64,000 nt of DNA from Thiomicrorhabdus sp. (GCF_963677875.1 NZ_OY782562.1:124001-188000), one strand, 5' to 3'; counted from the stretch's first letter, positions 17,814 through 26,377 are shown. Program-made: numbers and translations. Notes: a model not told the origin generated them from the letters alone.

Positions 17814-18257
17814 ATGTCGATTAAAGAAACGGCTCACGAAATTGTAGATGGTCTGGCAGATGATGCAACGTGGAATGATCTGGTAAGAGCGCTGTATAAA
17901 GAGAAAAAAATCACTCTGGGGATGACCGATCTTGAAGTTGTGAAATCTGAACTCAGTGATGCTGAAATCAGCACGATTGTTGCACGCATTCAGTCTTCAA
18001 GCTCACAACCGGATGATATGCGCAATACCCGAAACTACAAGCCGGGGAATGCCGCTACGGTTGGAATGGTTGCCGGGGTTATTGCTGTTTTGTTTGCACT
18101 GGTATTCCCGCCAATTTCATGGGTAGCCGTTCCGGTGGCCATTGTAGCCGGGTTTATTGGAATGCAGCGTAAAGAAGAAAAATCCTGGGTGCCGGTGTTG
18201 CTGGGTCTGGTTGCGATTATTCCGTTCATTGAACTAATTTTGGAAACTGCTCAATAG
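17814..18257 (+). CDS. Antitoxin-like N-domain fused to membrane helices
   Basis: A 147-residue protein in two parts. Residues 1-62 ('MSIKETAHEIVDGLADDATW', 'ALYKEKKITLGMTD', then an acidic helix) resemble the small antitoxins of the type 'KEIA..I...LPDDATWDDI.YELYVRQKIE'. Residues 79-143 form about three membrane helices ('VAGVIAVLFALVFPPISWVA'). No toxin gene is adjacent. GAGAGGAAT precedes the ATG. The similarity of the first part is by eye; the function is unknown. Confidence 0.7.
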   Translation: MSIKETAHEIVDGLADDATWNDLVRALYKEKKITLGMTDLEVVKSELSDAEISTIVARIQSSSSQPDDMRNTRNYKPGNAATVGMVAGVIAVLFALVFPPISWVAVPVAIVAGFIGMQRKEEKSWVPVLLGLVAIIPFIELILETAQ

Positions 18258-18364
18258 TTCAACAGAGAGCAGGAAAATCAAAAAAGCGCAGTCAAGCTGC
18301 GCTTTCGCGTCGAAAAAAATTTGCAAACCTCTTACTTCTTTCAGAGAAGTTTCTAAAAACCAAA

Positions 18365-18649
18365 TTAAGTCAAATCGGCAATATTTGCGTGACTCTGTTT
18401 AAACAGATATTGATCTTTAATTTCATTAGGAATCTCCTGTTTCCATTCTAAACCATCTTCCTTTACCATCAGTTGCCATTCATCATGGGTAATTTCATGC
18501 TCGTCGCCGCTATCTGGATTGTAGATGGTGAGATAGGTGAAATCGCTTTCCTGGGGATCGGAAACGTCCATGACCAAAATCGCGGCCCCGACATATTCGC
18601 CCATAGTTACTTGATAGATTCCTGTTTTGGTATTTGATCCCATCGTCAT
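18365..18649 (-). CDS. Hypothetical 94-aa soluble protein
   Basis: Unrecognised. The sequence is acidic and strand-rich, with 'GEYVGAAILVMDVSDP' followed by 'TIYNPDSGDEHEITHDEWQ'. It reads like a small beta-rich domain and has no signal peptide or membrane helix. GGAGG lies 9 nt before the ATG at 18649; a second in-frame ATG at 18643 is an alternative start. It stands alone, bordered by a long non-coding stretch upstream. Confidence 0.65.
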   Translation of the reverse strand: MTMGSNTKTGIYQVTMGEYVGAAILVMDVSDPQESDFTYLTIYNPDSGDEHEITHDEWQLMVKEDGLEWKQEIPNEIKDQYLFKQSHANIADLT

Positions 18650-19058
18650 AGCTTCATGCCTCCAGTGTAATTATTGCTGGTGATTAGCTTACCTTAAGGA
18701 GCGTTTCAGAGATAGTGATTATTAAAGAGTTAATAATTCGTTATTAAGCAATGAGTTTTTATGCGTTTTTGCATTCCGGTCGTTTGCTATCGACGATAAA
18801 GGGCCATAATCACTGGTATCGTGATTGGAGATGGCGAAACTCTCCTTCTTCATTTAATTCGCATAATGTATATTATGTTAAATTTAGTAAATTATTAATT
18901 TACTTTCATAATCTTGGCGCGCGCCTTCTCCATGCCTCGCCTGTTTCTTTTTAATGCAGGTGGTATCCGTTTCAGGTTTAAGACTAAAGCTGTTCAGATT
19001 TTATTGCGGAATAAAGCGCTATGGGATCTATTGTGCGGTGCTTCTTTTTACTCGTTTT
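18650..19058. other. 409-bp non-coding stretch with AT-rich inverted repeats
   Basis: No convincing gene; the short frames here lack ribosome-binding sites and family resemblance. It holds four inverted repeats within 175 bp: TTAATAA-TTCG-TTATTAA (18730-18747), AATCAC-7-GTGATT (18808-18826), CATAAT-GTAT-ATTATG (18862-18877) and GTAAATT-ATT-AATTTAC (18887-18903). They may be operators for the gene on either side, or a relic. Confidence 0.6.
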
Positions 19059-19424
19059 CTACTCGTTCAAAAGTTTGTGGATATTTTCAGGTGGTCGTCC
19101 CAGGACGGCTTTGCTACCAATCACGATAATTGGTCTTTCAATCAATTTGGGATTTTGAGTGAGGATTTCCAGCCATTCTTGTTCGTCGATATCGTTTCTC
19201 GTATGTAATCCGAGTTCCTTGTACAGAGCTTCTTTTTTTCTAACCAACTCACTTGGTTGCATTTCGAGCATCTTACAGAGTTGCTGCAGCGTTGCCAGAT
19301 CAGGAGTTTTCTCCAGATAACGAATTTCTTCGATTTCACTGTCTTGAAATTTTTCTTGTAGCAATTTGTAGGATTCCCGGCTTTTTGAACAGCGTGGGTT
19401 ATGATAGAGCGTAACGGTTTTCAT
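19059..19424 (-). CDS. arsC: Arsenate reductase family protein (ArsC, glutaredoxin-type)
   Basis: 121 residues of the ArsC/Spx thioredoxin fold. The active-site Cys is C12 in 'YHNPRCSKSRESY'; 'RPIIVIGSKAVLGRPPENI' near the C-terminus holds the arsenate-binding arginines of true ArsC. It probably reduces arsenate with glutathione and glutaredoxin. No arsB, acr3 or arsR is adjacent. It runs in the same direction as xseB, 42 bp downstream of it, so may be the last gene of the dusA-xseA-xseB-arsC unit. Confidence 0.88.
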   Translation of the reverse strand: MKTVTLYHNPRCSKSRESYKLLQEKFQDSEIEEIRYLEKTPDLATLQQLCKMLEMQPSELVRKKEALYKELGLHTRNDIDEQEWLEILTQNPKLIERPIIVIGSKAVLGRPPENIHKLLNE

Positions 19425-19466
19425 TGTGAATCCTTAGCTTCAATTCTTTTATTAACTTTTATTAAC

Positions 19467-19685
19467 TTATTGATTTTCTATCTTTTCTTCTGCTTCAGCG
19501 TCCAAGCGACTATTGAGTGCTTGTTCAACGGCTTCAATTCGCTGCTTGCATAATTGATAGGCTTTGGTGGCTTCGTCTACCATCGGAATCAGCTCGTCGA
19601 TGTCTATTTCATTGTTGTTGGAGAGTTTTTGCGCGATTGTCTGCAAAGTTCGGTAATTTTCTTTAAAGCTTTCCGGTTGACTCAT
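19467..19685 (-). CDS. xseB: Exodeoxyribonuclease VII small subunit
   Basis: A 72-residue helical partner that wraps the XseA large subunit. 'LEEAVKAYE'-type core is seen here as 'DELIPMVDEATKAYQLCKQR', followed by an acidic tail. Its ATG overlaps the xseA stop by 4 bp, giving balanced synthesis. The usual downstream ispA/dxs cluster is absent. Confidence 0.92.
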   Translation of the reverse strand: MSQPESFKENYRTLQTIAQKLSNNNEIDIDELIPMVDEATKAYQLCKQRIEAVEQALNSRLDAEAEEKIENQ

Positions 19686-21250
19686 ATCAGTTCCTGTTGT
19701 GCTTGAACATCGACTTGAATTTTGCCGTCTACAAACTCAATGAGCAGGCTTTTTTCTTTCAATGCTTGTTGTTTTTGTGTTATCGGTTGTTGTTTCGAAT
19801 CGTAAATCAATGCGAATCCCCTTTCAAGCTGGCTTTGCGGCCCGGCACTAAGGATGAATCGAATCCATTGACGAATGCTTTCTTTATTCTGTTTTAATTG
19901 CCATTGGCTTTGCTGGTGAACCCTCAGCAGATGGTCGTCCAATTGCTGTTTTTTCCACTCCAGTTTTGGTTTGGTTTGGGACGCAATCGACGCGTAGTAT
20001 TGATTGAGAGCCTGCTTGCGCAATTTGATGCTGATCTCGGTTTCGTGTTTTACCCGTTCGATCATCGGTTGAAGCCGATTCTTCCATTGCGCCAGTTGCA
20101 GTTGGTTATTGCGGCTGATTTGATAGTGAAGTGTTTGCAGGCTCTGAGTTGTGTGTTTTAATTTCAGTTGGCTTTGAGCGCTGATTTGCTGCCAATTGTA
20201 TCTGGCTTTTTGAGCCTGTTGCACAATACTTTGTCGTATGAATGCGATGACTTTACTTGGGGTGTCAAAGTGTCTGTTGGCAACTTCATCAAGAATTGTC
20301 AGATCCCTTTCATGGCCGATTCCGGTCAATACTGGCAGCGTTGCCAGACAGATCTGCTTTGCGACCGATTCGATATTCAGGTTGTTCAGATCAAGCTTCG
20401 AACCACCACCGCGAATGATGACTAATGCATCAAACGGATGTTTGTGATGGATGGCTTGCACCGCTTCAAAACTGGTGAGAAGATCCCGCTCGGCATTGCT
20501 CCCCTGAAAGCTGCTGTAGAAGTAGGTAAAGTCGCATAGATGATGCCGCTGTAACCGTTTTGCATCCGCTCTGAAATCTCCCAGACCCGCTGCTTCTGGC
20601 GGTGCGATGACCGCAATTCGAAAAAAATCGTCAGCAAGCTGAAGCAGGCGATTGTTTTCAAAAATGCCAGCAGTTTTAAGCGCTTGACGAATTTTTTGCT
20701 GCTGCTGCTGTAACTCTCCAAGCGTATAACTTGGATCGATTTCCTGAATATTTAAGGAAAAGCCGTAAATTTCATGGAAATTTACTTCGGCCTGACAGAG
20801 TATTTTCAGGCCTTTCTCCAGAGAATTTCCGGTCGCTTCGTGGAAACGTTTAGCAATCGATTCCGCTTGTGATTTCCAGATAGTTGCTCGGCAACTTGCC
20901 AAAACCTTCCCATGCTGGTCGCTCTCGCTTAATTCGAGGTAAAGATGCCCACGGTTGTTGTTCAGGTTGGCTATTTCCGCCGTCAGCCAAAGTGTTTGAG
21001 AAAATTGTTGGCGCAGAGCCAGCTGAACCTTGCGCATGACCATAGACAGACTGCTCGCTTCGGGGGTCTGCTGATCCGGCGTAATTTCAAGGGTGTGTTG
21101 CGATTGGTTTTTTGGCAGCCATTGTGAAAACTGTTCTTTTTGATCCGCCAGATGTTCAGGGATATACCAGAGCTTACTCACGGCATCCCAGCGTGCGCCA
21201 AGTGATTTAGCCTGATCTTTTTCCGGGAAAGGTACTTGTAGAAAAATCAC
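19682..21250 (-). CDS. xseA: Exodeoxyribonuclease VII large subunit with N-terminal DUF5710 domain
   Basis: Exonuclease VII degrades single-stranded DNA to oligonucleotides. I place the start at GTG 21250, whose GTGA overlaps the dusA stop; this gives 522 residues. Residues 1-45 form a DUF5710-like module ('VPFPEKDQAKSLGARWDAVS' then 'WYIP'), absent from ordinary XseA of about 400-460 residues. The OB-fold follows at about 70-165 ('LWLTAEIANLNNNRGHLYLE'), then the catalytic core ('DALVIIRGGGSKLDLN', 'GIGHERDLTILDEVANR') and a long coiled-coil. Confidence 0.9.
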   Translation of the reverse strand: MIFLQVPFPEKDQAKSLGARWDAVSKLWYIPEHLADQKEQFSQWLPKNQSQHTLEITPDQQTPEASSLSMVMRKVQLALRQQFSQTLWLTAEIANLNNNRGHLYLELSESDQHGKVLASCRATIWKSQAESIAKRFHEATGNSLEKGLKILCQAEVNFHEIYGFSLNIQEIDPSYTLGELQQQQQKIRQALKTAGIFENNRLLQLADDFFRIAVIAPPEAAGLGDFRADAKRLQRHHLCDFTYFYSSFQGSNAERDLLTSFEAVQAIHHKHPFDALVIIRGGGSKLDLNNLNIESVAKQICLATLPVLTGIGHERDLTILDEVANRHFDTPSKVIAFIRQSIVQQAQKARYNWQQISAQSQLKLKHTTQSLQTLHYQISRNNQLQLAQWKNRLQPMIERVKHETEISIKLRKQALNQYYASIASQTKPKLEWKKQQLDDHLLRVHQQSQWQLKQNKESIRQWIRFILSAGPQSQLERGFALIYDSKQQPITQKQQALKEKSLLIEFVDGKIQVDVQAQQELI

Positions 21251-22281
21251 GCTCTGAGTTCCATTCTTTCCTGTTCTTGACGAACTTTTTGATAGGCCTG
21301 CTGAATAACCTCGAGACTCGCATCGCTTTTGTATGCGTTCTCTGACAGGTGGCGACGCCAAAGTCTGCCTCCGGGTAATCCATGAAACAATCCTAACATA
21401 TGCCGGGTAATCTGGATCAATTTCCCTCCGGTCTGTAAATGGTCTTCAATATAAGGAAGCATGTTTTCGATCACCTTCTCTCTGCTGATCGGGGCATGAT
21501 TTTGCCCGTAATAGAGCGAGTCGACTTCTGACAGAATGTAAGGACGTTCATAAGCGGCACGCCCCAGCATAAAACCATCCAAGGCGTCCAAACCGTTGTA
21601 CTCGTTCAAGTGCAAAAGTCCCTGCTGCAGATTTTGTAATCCGCCGTTAATTGCAATCGGGATGTGGGGAAAAGCCTGTTTCATGCGATGAACCAGATCG
21701 TAATTCAATGGCGGCACTTCACGATTATCTTTCGGGGACAAACCTTGCAGCCATGCCTTGCGAGCGTGAATGATTACCCCGTCGACACCGACCTGGTCGA
21801 CGGTTTGCAACAGCTCGAAAATCGATTCTTCTTCGTTCTGATCATCGATGCCGATACGGCACTTTACCGTAACCGGAATTTTTACACTCTTTTTCATCGC
21901 GTTTACATTTTCGGCAACCAGTTTCGGGTGTGCCATCAGGCAGGCTCCGATCATATTGTTTTGAACTCTCTCGCTTGGACAGCCGACATTAAGGTTGATT
22001 TCGCTATAGCCCCACTCTTCACCAAGGGCAGCGCATTTGGCCAGATCCGAACTGTTGCTGCCGCCAAGTTGAAGAACCACTGGCGCTTCATCTTTGTTGT
22101 GGCCGAGAAAACGTGGCAAATTTTCTCCGTAAATAATGGCTCCGGTTGTGACCATTTCGGAATACAGCCAGGCTTTTCGACTTAACTGACGGTGAAAATA
22201 ACGACAATGGCGGTCGGTCCAGTCGAGCATGGGAGCAACTGAAAAATGTTGGGCGCTGGATTCTTGAGAAGGTGTTTGCAT
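21247..22281 (-). CDS. dusA: tRNA-dihydrouridine(20/20a) synthase
   Basis: FMN-dependent reduction of U20/U20a in the tRNA D-loop. 344 residues. 'SVAPMLDWTDRHCRYFHR' at the start is the DusA signature; 'NLNVGCPSERVQNNMIGACL' (about 96-115) includes the catalytic Cys; 'HARKAWLQGLSPK' is DusA-specific. First gene of the coupled dusA-xseA-xseB operon. Confidence 0.96.
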   Translation of the reverse strand: MQTPSQESSAQHFSVAPMLDWTDRHCRYFHRQLSRKAWLYSEMVTTGAIIYGENLPRFLGHNKDEAPVVLQLGGSNSSDLAKCAALGEEWGYSEINLNVGCPSERVQNNMIGACLMAHPKLVAENVNAMKKSVKIPVTVKCRIGIDDQNEEESIFELLQTVDQVGVDGVIIHARKAWLQGLSPKDNREVPPLNYDLVHRMKQAFPHIPIAINGGLQNLQQGLLHLNEYNGLDALDGFMLGRAAYERPYILSEVDSLYYGQNHAPISREKVIENMLPYIEDHLQTGGKLIQITRHMLGLFHGLPGGRLWRRHLSENAYKSDASLEVIQQAYQKVRQEQERMELRA

Positions 22282-22366
22282 AAAATCGATTTAAAAACGG
22301 TTAAAAGTCCCTATTTTAACGATTTTTGCATATTGAAGCAGTAAGCTTTCAGCGACAACATAATAA

Positions 22367-22403
22367 AAAAAACCGCTAAACCCGGGGGGCATTAGCGGTT
22401 TTT
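22367..22403 (-). terminator. Bidirectional terminator after the outer-membrane protein gene
   Basis: AAACCGCTAA (22370-22379) pairs with TTAGCGGTTT (22392-22401), with A-run and T-run on the outer sides, so it can stop transcription on either strand. It follows the minus-strand barrel gene. Confidence 0.85.
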
Positions 22404-22430
22404 GCGGTTAAAATGCTTGGAAGGCAAATT

Positions 22431-22973
22431 TTAGAAAACGAATTCGACTCCACCGCCAACACCTGAAATAGAGAGGTCATTTTCGTCGAAAAGGTTGGTG
22501 TAATTAACAACAAACGCAAAATTTTTGGTAAATTTCAGCTTGCCGTCAAATCCCCAGGACATGGATTCATCGGCGTATTTGCTTTTCTGACCGTTTGTTT
22601 TGTCTTTTCCCGTTGCATACAGCTTTGAATAGCCGATCTTACCGTTAATGGAAAAACGCTCAAAATCGGCAAAAGTTCCAACCAGATAAGCGCTGTAGTA
22701 CTCATCGATTTTGACGTTTTCGTTAGTGCTGCTTGAACTGCCTTCATCGGTTCCTGTACCTGCGGCAAACTCAACACCGAAAAACGGATTTCCGCGGAAA
22801 CCTAAAGCAACACCTGCAGAAGGTGTCGCAAAAGAATTTGCACCTTTTGATTCCCATTCAAAGTGATTGTAAGTTACGTCAAAATAGGCGCTTGGAAAAG
22901 TCCCGGCTTGCGCGTTGACGGATGCGGAAAGAACGGCAGCCGCCGCCAAAGATGTCAAAGCAATTTTCTTCAT
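22431..22973 (-). CDS. Small outer-membrane beta-barrel protein
   Basis: 180 residues. A signal peptide ('MKKIALTSLAAAAVLSASVNAQA', cleavage after AQA at about 23) is followed by alternating polar/aromatic strands, for example 'YFDVTYNHFEWESKG', 'FAFVVNYTNLF' and a C-terminal 'GVEFVF' ending in Phe, the signal for BAM-dependent insertion. The size fits an eight-stranded OmpA/OmpX-like barrel. The role is unknown. It is monocistronic with its own terminator. Confidence 0.8.
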   Translation of the reverse strand: MKKIALTSLAAAAVLSASVNAQAGTFPSAYFDVTYNHFEWESKGANSFATPSAGVALGFRGNPFFGVEFAAGTGTDEGSSSSTNENVKIDEYYSAYLVGTFADFERFSINGKIGYSKLYATGKDKTNGQKSKYADESMSWGFDGKLKFTKNFAFVVNYTNLFDENDLSISGVGGGVEFVF

Positions 22974-23180
22974 GGTGTTTCCCTTAATGATCTAAAACAG
23001 TGTAAATATTATTTTAATTCTCGAATATTTCGATTCAGAATGATGTTTTATAAATCGAAATGATAGGTGTTCTGAGTGTAAGGCTTATCCTAAGCGATCT
23101 GCGTATTTGCCACAATAGGAAAGAAAGCAATTTTATGATGCGAGACAGAGAAATGACGGTGTGAAAAAATGACAAGCCAA

Positions 23181-23212
23181 CTCCCAAATCTGCGTCCGGG
23201 CAGATTTGGGAG
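23181..23212 (-). terminator. Perfect 13-bp hairpin after the 79-aa gene
   Basis: CTCCCAAATCTGC (23181-23193), a 6-nt loop, and GCAGATTTGGGAG (23200-23212). It is placed just after the minus-strand stop at 23232. The T-tract on that strand is poor (TTGGCTTGTC, then six T), so it may act as a terminator or an mRNA 3'-end stabiliser. Confidence 0.65.
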
Positions 23213-23231
23213 TAAAAATGGGAAATTTCGT

Positions 23232-23471
23232 TTAAATGATGATTCCTTCAGAACCCTGAAAATCCCCTTCACTCTTGGTTGCGACCGAAGCGCCGGCAGA
23301 TTCCAGCAATGCACGCGCATAAGCATTACGGGCTGTTTGCATGATCGACAATTCCGCCTGTAGGTCGGCAATTTTTGCTTCGGTGACCTGCAGTGCTTTT
23401 AACTGCCCTTTTGCTTCTTCTGTTAGGTTGTCTGTATCCAGTTCGTGACCGGCAAGGGTAAATTTAGCCAT
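23232..23471 (-). CDS. DUF6447-like small protein (79 aa)
   Basis: Starts 'MAKFTLAGHELDTDNLTEEA', then a helical hairpin 'LKALQVTEAKIADLQAELSI' and 'MQTARNAYARALLESA'. This pattern (a short strand with 'ELDxDxLxxEAK', then a coiled coil ending in 'TARNAYAKAL') fits the small DUF6447-type family as I remember it; function unknown. A GAGGTGG site precedes the ATG. It has no operon partner. Confidence 0.7.
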   Translation of the reverse strand: MAKFTLAGHELDTDNLTEEAKGQLKALQVTEAKIADLQAELSIMQTARNAYARALLESAGASVATKSEGDFQGSEGIII

Positions 23472-23752
23472 TTTCCACCTCTTTATAACTTGAATTATTC
23501 ATCGTAGGCCTTACATATAGATCGGCCAGACGGGGCGAGCCTTTAAAATTTTTTTGCTGACTTCATTGTGTAAGGATCTGATGTGTGGGCTTATCTTAAC
23601 AGTTCAATAAAAGTAAAAACAAGAATCGAACCGACAAAAGCGATCCAGATTATTATCCCATCGCATGAAAATCGAGTTTTTACGTTGTTTTATGCACTGA
23701 ATCTTGATGAAATAAAGAAAATATATAAGTAGCAGACAGAGCAAGTCAGGCT

Positions 23753-25948
23753 ATGCAACAGGCCCGTCAGAGGAAGACGACTCAAACAATGACAATACAA
23801 GCGTTATACAAACAACTTTTCGGCGACATTCAGCGTGATGCAAAGCAGGTCGAACGTTACACCAAAGCCTGCGAACTGGCAATTGAAGCACAGGGGCTGC
23901 CTGAAAAAAGCATCGTGAGAAGTACCGATGTCGCCATAATCCTGGCCGATCTGAATATTGACGAAGAAACCTTGATCGCAACACTGTTAAGCGATGGTAA
24001 TCTGGAAGAAGCTTACAGTGACGACTTTATCCGTTCCGGCTTCGGAGCCTCGACATCCGATCTTGTTCATGGAATTCGTAAACTGAATCAGTTCAAAGAA
24101 TTTGATGTCGAACGCAAGAGTGATGCCGTGCAAAACGAGCGATTGCGGCAGATGCTGCTGGCAATGACTTCCGATATTCGAATTATGATCGTCAAACTCG
24201 CCTACCGGGTCGCACGATTACGTCATCTGAAATACGAGGATGAAAATGTTCGCCACCTGATTGCCGCAGAAACCGAGCTGATTTTCTCTCCGCTGGCAAA
24301 CCGTCTTGGTATTGCGCAGCTGAAATGGGAGCTGGAAGATCTTTCCTTCCGTTATCTGCATCCACAGAAGTACAAAGAAATTGCCAGTTTATTACAGTCC
24401 AAGCGTACCGAACGTGAGCTGTATATTCAGGACATGATCAAGCAACTGGAAGCGCTGCTTGCTAAGGAAGGTATCAAAGCTAAAATCAGCGGACGCCCCA
24501 AACACATCTACAGCATCTGGAAAAAGATGCAGCGTAAAAATCTGACGATTGACGAACTCTTCGATCTTCGGGCGGTGCGAATTTATGTGGATAGCGTCAC
24601 GACCTGTTATGAGGCTCTTGGCTTGATCCACAGCAGCTGGAATTACGTTAAGCAGGAGTTTGACGATTACATTGCTACCCCGAAAGAAAATGGCTATCAA
24701 TCCATTCATACGGTTATTATCGGCCCGGGCGGTCAGACCGTTGAGATACAGATTCGCACCCATGAAATGCATCATAACGCGGAATACGGTATTGCCGCTC
24801 ACTGGCGCTATAAGGAAGGCGGCAAAAGCTATGACAGTAACCTGGAGCGAAGCATTGCAAATGTTCGACAGTTGCTGGAAAACTCCGACGATCCCGATGT
24901 GTTCAAAGAGATCAGTACAGAGCTGCAAAGCCAGAATATCTTTGTTATGACGCCGACCAACCAGATCATTACTTTGCGCCAGGGATCCACCCCGCTTGAT
25001 TTTGCCTACAATATTCATACCGAGCTTGGCCACAGCTGCCGCGGAGCCAAAGTAAATGGTCGAATTCAGCCGCTGAGTCACCTATTGAAAACCGGCGATA
25101 AAGTGGAAATTTTATCGGTTAAAAATGGTCAGCCTTCGCGAAACTGGCTGAATCCCAACCTTGGATACTTAACCAGCAGTAGCGCGCGCAACAAGGTTCG
25201 CAGTTGGTTTAACAAGCAGAATCGTAGTGAAAACATTGAGGCCGGTGAAGCTCTGTATCATAGAGAAATCAAACGTCTGCATGCCGAGGAAATTCACATT
25301 CAGGACGTGGTTGCCCGCTTTAAACTTGAAAACAGCGAAATACTCTTTGAAGAGCTGGGTAAAGGACGCATCAATGATCGGCAGCTCAATAATGCTATTC
25401 AGACGTTACTGAAGCCCGAAAAACACACTTTCGAGCAAACACAGCGTTCGATCAGGTTCAGAGAACCGAGTCTTGAAGGTGATATGCGGAGCGCTCGTGC
25501 CTATGTTGTCGGCGCCAGTAATCTGGCAACCAATCTGGCGCCCTGCTGTACTCCGCACCCGGGTGACGACATTGTCGGTTATGTCACTCGTGGACGCGGA
25601 ATTACCGTTCATACACGGGAATGTGCCAATGTTCTTAACCTGAATCACAATGAGCAACAAAGACTGATTGAAGTCGTTTGGGATAAAGAGCTGGCGGAGA
25701 ATCCGCTTTATGATGCCGAGCTGCATGTTCTGGCCTTTGATCGCAAAGGATTGTTACGTGATGTAATGAGCGTTTTGACCGACATGGACATTAACTTGAT
25801 TGCTTCGCAGACGGAAACCGATCAGCAGGAACGCAGCGTCACCATGAAGTTGACCATCGAACTCAGTGCCGGAATGAATCTTGGGGATTTACTGGATCGG
25901 ATTGAAGTGGTTCAGAACGTGGAATCCGCCAGCATTAAAACTTTGTAA
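23753..25948 (+). CDS. relA: GTP pyrophosphokinase (ppGpp synthetase I)
   Basis: Makes (p)ppGpp on ribosomes stalled with uncharged tRNA. 731 residues. The pseudo-hydrolase domain lacks the HD pair ('LIATLLSDGNLEE' at 74-86 instead of the HDxxED of SpoT), and the synthetase domain has 'EFDDYIATPKENGYQSIHT', the EFDD form of RelA. TGS ('TPLDFAYNIHTELGH'), zinc-finger-like ('CCTPHPGDDIVGYVTRGRGI') and C-terminal ACT domains follow. The start is ATG 23753; ATG 23789 is possible. The first shows only a weak AGG site. Confidence 0.95.
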   Translation: MQQARQRKTTQTMTIQALYKQLFGDIQRDAKQVERYTKACELAIEAQGLPEKSIVRSTDVAIILADLNIDEETLIATLLSDGNLEEAYSDDFIRSGFGASTSDLVHGIRKLNQFKEFDVERKSDAVQNERLRQMLLAMTSDIRIMIVKLAYRVARLRHLKYEDENVRHLIAAETELIFSPLANRLGIAQLKWELEDLSFRYLHPQKYKEIASLLQSKRTERELYIQDMIKQLEALLAKEGIKAKISGRPKHIYSIWKKMQRKNLTIDELFDLRAVRIYVDSVTTCYEALGLIHSSWNYVKQEFDDYIATPKENGYQSIHTVIIGPGGQTVEIQIRTHEMHHNAEYGIAAHWRYKEGGKSYDSNLERSIANVRQLLENSDDPDVFKEISTELQSQNIFVMTPTNQIITLRQGSTPLDFAYNIHTELGHSCRGAKVNGRIQPLSHLLKTGDKVEILSVKNGQPSRNWLNPNLGYLTSSSARNKVRSWFNKQNRSENIEAGEALYHREIKRLHAEEIHIQDVVARFKLENSEILFEELGKGRINDRQLNNAIQTLLKPEKHTFEQTQRSIRFREPSLEGDMRSARAYVVGASNLATNLAPCCTPHPGDDIVGYVTRGRGITVHTRECANVLNLNHNEQQRLIEVVWDKELAENPLYDAELHVLAFDRKGLLRDVMSVLTDMDINLIASQTETDQQERSVTMKLTIELSAGMNLGDLLDRIEVVQNVESASIKTL

Positions 25949-25997
25949 GCGGGGTTCGATGCCCCTTCCCTGGGGCATAAATTTCAGAATACTCAGG

Positions 25998-26033
25998 CGC
26001 CGGAGTTCAACTAACTCCGGCGTTTTGTTTTTT
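25998..26033 (+). terminator. Intrinsic terminator after relA
   Basis: CGCCGGAGTT (25998-26007), loop of 5, AACTCCGGCG (26013-26022), then TTTTGTTTTTT. Strong. Confidence 0.95.
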
Positions 26034-26068
26034 GACAGACTTGGAAGACGGACAAAATCTTCAGGTAT

Positions 26069-26105
26069 AAAAAAACCCGCTATAACCGAAGGTATAGCGG
26101 GTTTT
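26069..26105 (-). terminator. Terminator of the tRNA operon
   Basis: On the minus strand: an AACCCGCTATA stem, an 8-nt loop, TATAGCGGGTT, then a run of seven T. It lies directly beyond the CCA end of the last tRNA-Glu. Confidence 0.93.
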
Positions 26106-26109
26106 GAAT

Positions 26110-26185
26110 TGGCGTCCCGTAGGGGAGTCGAACCCCTGTTACAGCCGTGAAAGGGCCGTGTCCTAGGCCTCTAGACGAACGGGAC
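26110..26185 (-). tRNA. tRNA-Glu (TTC), copy 2
   Basis: A 76-nt cloverleaf with acceptor stem GTCCCGT/ACGGGAC, anticodon loop CTTTCAC (anticodon TTC), T-arm GGTTCGACTCC and encoded CCA (26110-26112). It is identical to the copy at 26378-26453. Last tRNA of the operon. Confidence 0.97.
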
Positions 26186-26296
26186 GTTTTTGATAAATCA
26201 AAACGACTTTATCGAGATTTGAATGAAAAATCAGAGATTTTCATTCCGGCTTGACGATTGATTGTAAATGCCTAGGTCAATCGACACACCAAAATT

Positions 26297-26371
26297 TGGA
26301 GCGGGAAACGAGGATCGAACTCGCGACCCCAACCTTGGCAAGGTTGTGCTCTACCGCTGAGCTATTCCCGC
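26297..26371 (-). tRNA. tRNA-Gly (GCC)
   Basis: 75 nt with acceptor GCGGGAA/TTCCCGC, anticodon arm CAACC-TTGCCAA-GGTTG (anticodon GCC), T-loop TTCGATC and encoded CCA (26297-26299). It sits between the two tRNA-Glu copies. Confidence 0.97.
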
Positions 26372-26377
26372 ATAGTG

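Noticed and set aside
18751..19208. Three short plus-strand frames (18751-18954, 18914-19129, 18954-19208) between the 94-aa gene and arsC
   Set aside because: They overlap one another and the start of arsC's antisense strand, lack ribosome-binding sites and have no recognisable features.
21251..21361. Longer start of xseA inside dusA
   Set aside because: The added residues are shadow sequence of dusA; the GTG at 21250 gives a stop/start overlap and begins exactly at the DUF5710 module.
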